A stretch of DNA of 8,286 nucleotides from NCBI GenBank assembly GCA_036508635.1, contig DATCGY010000319.1, positions 1-8,286 of the forward strand, read 5' to 3'. Below the pieces are notes generated by a model. That model saw only the letters and a list, made by a program, of their open reading frames with translations. It did no database searches and had not been told where the DNA came from. The DNA comes from FEN-727 sp036508635. GTDB lineage: Bacteria; Actinomycetota; Geothermincolia; Fen-727; Anoxymicrobiaceae. This document shows, one piece after another, positions 5,843 through 8,286 of this stretch; position 1 is the stretch's first letter; each line of letters opens with the position of its first letter. Both the position numbers and the translations under genes were made by a program.

Positions 5843-7261
5843 ATGAGATCAAAAAAAGCCATGCGTTTTCGAGCGACGGCTCTGCTCGTCGCGCTACTAG
5901 CGGCAGCCATCGCGCTGGCGGCGTGCCCGGGTGCCCTGGCGGCTACTGGCTGGCAGGTCCAGCAATCGGGGAAAACCGTTGCGCTCTACAGTGTCTCGGC
6001 TGTCGACGCGAACACCGCGTGGGCAGTAGGTAATAACAGCACCATCTTGAAGACAACCGACGGCGGCACGACCTGGCTGCCCCAGGCTACTCCTTCGTCA
6101 CTGGATTTCGTCAGAGTAAAAGCCATCGACGCCAAAACCGCCTGGGCCGCGGCTAACCCCGGCACGATCCTGAAGACCACTGACGGGGGCACGACGTGGC
6201 TTGTGAAGTTCCAGAACCAGAGTGGCAATATCAATGGACTTACCGCCTTCGATGCCAATACCGCGTGGGCGGTCGGCTTCTACACCTGGAACCCATCGAT
6301 CGGCATTACCGATTGGAACTCGGTGGTGATAAGGACTACAGACGGCGGCGCTTCCTGGGCGGCCTCCTATACGGCCAACAGGGTCTATTTCTACGAGGTA
6401 GCCGCGCCGACGGCGAACGTCGCCTGGGTGGTCGGGCCGAGCAATGCCAGTAATCCCACGGGAACAAACATAATTCTAAAGACCGGCGACGGAGGAAATA
6501 GCTGGGCTTCCCAGGCTACCCCGGGCAACCCCGGGCAGATCGGTGTCTCCGCGGCAAGCGAAAACGTCGCCTGGACGTGCGGGGCCAACGGCACGGTCTT
6601 CAGGACGGTTGACGGTGGCGTCACCTGGAGCAAGAAACTCGACCTTGGCCTGGGCGCATACGCTACCGGTCTAATATGCATTTCCGCTTTGGACGCCAAC
6701 GTCGCGTGGGCCGTTGGAGCGGGCGGGTACATTCTCAAGACTTCCGACGGGGGCGTCACGTGGATGGTCCAGCGCCCCACGGGCTCCTCGGAGTTGTACT
6801 CGGTTTCGACTGTCGATGCCAGCACCGCCTGGGCTGTGGGAGAAGGAGGGACTATTCTCCGCACGACCGACGGCGGGGGCGGCTCCGTGATCCTCAATAT
6901 AAACACGGTTGCGCCTGCCAGCGCCGCGAACCTGTTCGTCGTGGACGCTCAGATCGCGGGCAGCGGCTTCGCTGCCGGCGCGACTGTCAGGCTCGAGCGC
7001 TCCTCGACGGTCATCAACGCGACCGATGTCGTTGTCTCACCTTCACAGATCACCTGCAAGTTGAACCTTAACGGGCAGCCCCTGGGGAAATATAACCTCA
7101 TCGTAAAGAACCCGAATGGGCAGGAGGCGAAGCTCGCTGGAGGCTTCTCGATAACCGACGCATGCGGCCAGGGAGCCGGGGCGAGCATCGTGGTCCTTGC
7201 CGGTATGATGAGCCTGCTGTCGATGGCAGGGCTCGGCTTCAGAAGGCACAAGCGCCGTTGA
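5843..7261 (+). CDS. Exported seven-bladed Ycf48/BNR-type propeller with IPT/TIG domain and C-terminal anchor
   Basis: A 472-residue protein. The basic N-terminus and hydrophobic core (11-27) form a signal peptide. Cleavage could be after AGALA near 33, or at Cys28, which sits in a perfect lipobox (LAAC). Residues 37-348 are seven repeats of the Ycf48/BNR type, each with a D-A-N-x-A-W-A-V-G strand and a closing T-D-G-G-x-x-W, which should fold as a seven-bladed propeller. Residues about 349-437 look like an IPT/TIG immunoglobulin-like domain (IAGSGFAAGATVRL, LGKYNLIVKNPNG). The tail has Cys441-Gly442, a hydrophobic segment (446-466) and RRHKRR at the end, like Cys-type C-terminal sorting signals. 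Ycf48 helps assemble photosystem II in phototrophs, but nothing here suggests photosynthesis; such repeats are common in secreted proteins of unknown job. The ATG at 5843 follows GGGGAGG (5826-5832) and directly precedes the signal peptide, which excludes the upstream ATG at 5741. Confidence 0.85.
   Translation: MRSKKAMRFRATALLVALLAAAIALAACPGALAATGWQVQQSGKTVALYSVSAVDANTAWAVGNNSTILKTTDGGTTWLPQATPSSLDFVRVKAIDAKTAWAAANPGTILKTTDGGTTWLVKFQNQSGNINGLTAFDANTAWAVGFYTWNPSIGITDWNSVVIRTTDGGASWAASYTANRVYFYEVAAPTANVAWVVGPSNASNPTGTNIILKTGDGGNSWASQATPGNPGQIGVSAASENVAWTCGANGTVFRTVDGGVTWSKKLDLGLGAYATGLICISALDANVAWAVGAGGYILKTSDGGVTWMVQRPTGSSELYSVSTVDASTAWAVGEGGTILRTTDGGGGSVILNINTVAPASAANLFVVDAQIAGSGFAAGATVRLERSSTVINATDVVVSPSQITCKLNLNGQPLGKYNLIVKNPNGQEAKLAGGFSITDACGQGAGASIVVLAGMMSLLSMAGLGFRRHKRR
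5951..6886 (+). repeat. Seven propeller-blade repeats
   Basis: Blades lie at 5951-6076, 6077-6199, 6200-6358, 6359-6505, 6506-6628, 6629-6763 and 6764-6886. Blades 1 and 2 share TILKTTDGGTTW exactly at protein level but differ at many synonymous bases, so the duplication is not recent. Blades 3 and 4 carry extra loops of about 8-12 residues. Blade 5 has Thr-Cys-Gly where others have Ala-Val-Gly, and blade 7 lacks the final Trp. Confidence 0.85.
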
Positions 7262-7280
7262 CGAGCCTGGGCGGTGAAGC

Positions 7281-7308
7281 AACAAAAGGTTCCAAACGTA
7301 GGAGAACC
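7281..7308 (-). terminator. Probable terminator of the metallophosphoesterase gene
   Basis: Read on the - strand, GGTTCT and GGAACC (complement of 7303-7308 and 7288-7293) form a 5- to 6-bp stem with a 9-nt loop, followed by TTTTGTT (complement of 7281-7287). It lies 24-50 bp after the gene's stop codon. A second imperfect hairpin, AGAcAACAA/TTGTTcTCT (7309-7331), sits between them. Confidence 0.5.
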
Positions 7309-7331
7309 AGACAACAATCTTCTTGTTCTCT

Positions 7332-8123
7332 CTAAGTGGGGCCGCAGCTCGCCGGATGGATAAGGGCGGTTCTGTGCTCGCGGAAGAACCCGACATTCAC
7401 GAGGCAGGTCGAACCGAGGCGCTCTGAGGTCTCGCGCGGGTGGTGGACGTGCCCGAAGTAATGGTAGGTCGGCTCATGCTCCTCAATATAGTCCAGCAAC
7501 GCGACGCTTCCGGCTTCGTCACGGTCCGCGTAAGTGTCAAAAGTCAGATCGGGCACCGCGGGAGGGTAATGGGTACAGAGCACGTCGACCGGCCCTAGAA
7601 GCCGCACGCGCCTGTCATACTCTTCGATGTCCATCTCGCCGGGAAGGCCTACGGTCCAAGGACCGCGAGGAGAGCCCGAGATGAACCCGAACCTCTCCCC
7701 ATCTATCTCGACGACGCCCGTCTCGATGATCTCGACGTTCCCGTCGGCGAGGTTCCTTACCATCTGCGGGTTATCGGTGTTTCCGTAGATCATGTAGGCG
7801 CGGCACGGGATGCTGGCAAAGAGTTCCGCGTAGCTCGCCAGGACGAGCTCGCCGATACGCGCGGCTTTCGCCGGGTCGCTTACAACGACATCACGGATCA
7901 GTTTCTTTGCCTCGTCGCGGTCCACGCTGTCTTTCTTTCCGAAGATCGAGAGCGCCCTGACGACCTCCTCTCGCGAGTACACGTCAGCCAGGATTCCTTC
8001 GAGAGTCTGGAAATCGATGAGGTTGACGTAGTCTCCCAGAAGAATAGCGGTGTCATCCGGGTCAAGCTGTTCGGCAAGCGCCGGGTACGCTCCGTGGATG
8101 TCGGATATTATCTTGATAGTCAC
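7332..8123 (-). CDS. Calcineurin-like metallophosphoesterase
   Basis: The protein has 263 residues and is cytoplasmic, with no signal peptide. It carries the full set of metal-binding motifs of the calcineurin-like superfamily: D-x-H at 8-10 (SDIHG), G-D at 30-31 (LLGDYV), G-N-T-D at 114-117, His185 (CTHYPP) and G-H-V-H at 224-227. It should therefore be a two-metal phosphodiesterase or phosphatase; the substrate cannot be read from the sequence. A mostly helical stretch of about 80 residues (35-110) lies between the second and third motifs. The GTG at 8123 is chosen because GGAGAA (8127-8132) sits just upstream and the first strand (TIKIISDIHG) follows directly. A TTG at 8150 would add nine residues with no ribosome site in good position. 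It lies 45 bp downstream of a WYL-type regulator on the same strand, so the two may be co-transcribed. Confidence 0.88.
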   Translation of the reverse strand: MTIKIISDIHGAYPALAEQLDPDDTAILLGDYVNLIDFQTLEGILADVYSREEVVRALSIFGKKDSVDRDEAKKLIRDVVVSDPAKAARIGELVLASYAELFASIPCRAYMIYGNTDNPQMVRNLADGNVEIIETGVVEIDGERFGFISGSPRGPWTVGLPGEMDIEEYDRRVRLLGPVDVLCTHYPPAVPDLTFDTYADRDEAGSVALLDYIEEHEPTYHYFGHVHHPRETSERLGSTCLVNVGFFREHRTALIHPASCGPT

Positions 8124-8126
8124 AGC

Positions 8127-8132
8127 TTCTCC
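8127..8132 (-). promoter_or_regulatory. Ribosome-binding site fixing the metallophosphoesterase start
   Basis: On the - strand, GGAGAA precedes the GTG start at 8123 by 3 nt (5 nt counted from GGAG). This supports GTG over the upstream in-frame TTG at 8150. Confidence 0.65.
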
Positions 8133-8168
8133 ATAGATAGATCGAACCAACCGGCCGGCAACCCGCGC

Positions 8169-8286
8169 CTAGCCGCTGCCGTATTCTTTCAAGAGGGCCC
8201 TGGCTTTTTCCTCCACAATCTTCCTGAGCTCGGCGGGAGACTCGATTCTCACCCGGTCCCCGAAGCGCAGGAGATAGTTGGACAAC
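8169..8286 (-). CDS. WYL-domain regulator, C-terminal fragment
   Basis: Only the last 38 codons and the TAG stop (8169-8171) are in the window; the gene continues past the right edge. The visible end reads LLRFGDRVRIESPAELRKIV and then a charged helix ending in LLKEYGSG. A Leu-x-x-(F/Y)-G-D-x-V strand, a short E-x-P-x-E-L-R turn and a final amphipathic helix are typical of the C-terminal WCX extension of WYL transcription regulators, which usually carry an N-terminal winged helix and bind a nucleic-acid or nucleotide ligand. The fragment is short, so the family call is good but not certain. The metallophosphoesterase follows after 45 bp on the same strand. Confidence 0.65.
   Translation of the reverse strand, partial: LSNYLLRFGDRVRIESPAELRKIVEEKARALLKEYGSG

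Noticed and set aside
5724..5846. A 40-codon open frame whose TGA overlaps the ATG of the propeller gene (ATGA), looking like a translationally coupled leader peptide.
   Set aside because: It has no ribosome site, it contains the TTGACA/TATTCT promoter so it would start upstream of the transcript, and its composition is unlike local coding sequence.
5473..5852. Two overlapping - strand open frames of 76 and 89 codons in the non-coding stretch.
   Set aside because: They have no ribosome sites or domain-like patterns, have irregular composition, and overlap the hairpin and promoter signals of the flanking genes.

Overview
The window is about 8.3 kb of GC-rich bacterial chromosome with ordinary genes packed on both strands. 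GTG starts, strong purine-rich ribosome sites and short overlaps are common. No phage, transposase, CRISPR, tRNA or rRNA signal was seen. Small details point loosely to a deep-branching, non-photosynthetic Gram-positive-type lineage, perhaps an early actinobacterial one: a free-standing elongation-factor-like barrel, a WYL regulator tail, and a Ycf48-like propeller with a Cys-Gly C-terminal anchor. This placement is inference and weak.

Layout. (1) 1-1922, + strand: the end of an energy-coupling factor (ECF) vitamin/metal transporter operon. It holds the tail of one ATPase (EcfA1), a complete second ATPase (EcfA2) and the transmembrane coupling protein EcfT, all overlapping and translationally coupled. 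The substrate-binding S component is not in the window, so the substrate is unknown. (2) 1984-3870, - strand: a lipoprotein with a FecR-like domain followed by about ten TPR repeats, convergent with ecfT. (3) 4012-5073, + strand: a membrane-anchored ApbE-type FAD:protein FMN transferase, divergent from the TPR gene across a 141-bp promoter region and followed by a likely terminator. (4) 5237-5491, + strand: an 84-residue stand-alone EF-Tu domain-2-like barrel with its own promoter-like sequence and terminator-like hairpin. (5) 5492-5842: a 351-bp non-coding stretch with several short palindromes, a good promoter and a 13-bp palindrome on the predicted transcription start. (6) 5843-7261, + strand: an exported seven-bladed Ycf48/BNR-type propeller with an IPT/TIG domain and a C-terminal Cys-Gly/hydrophobic/basic tail. 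(7) 7332-8123, - strand: a calcineurin-like metallophosphoesterase. It follows, 45 bp downstream on the same strand, the C-terminal end of a WYL-type regulator that runs off the window (8169-8286).

How the genes relate. Only the ECF genes clearly form one machine. The TPR/FecR lipoprotein, the ApbE enzyme and the propeller are all predicted to lie outside the cytoplasmic membrane, so 1984-7261 is mostly cell-envelope genes, but nothing in the sequence proves they work together. The best candidates for a closer look are the ApbE protein with a Lys at a normally Thr metal-ligand position, the propeller protein with both a lipobox and a C-terminal sorting-like tail, and the palindrome-rich region upstream of it. 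I did not find a clear new multi-gene system.
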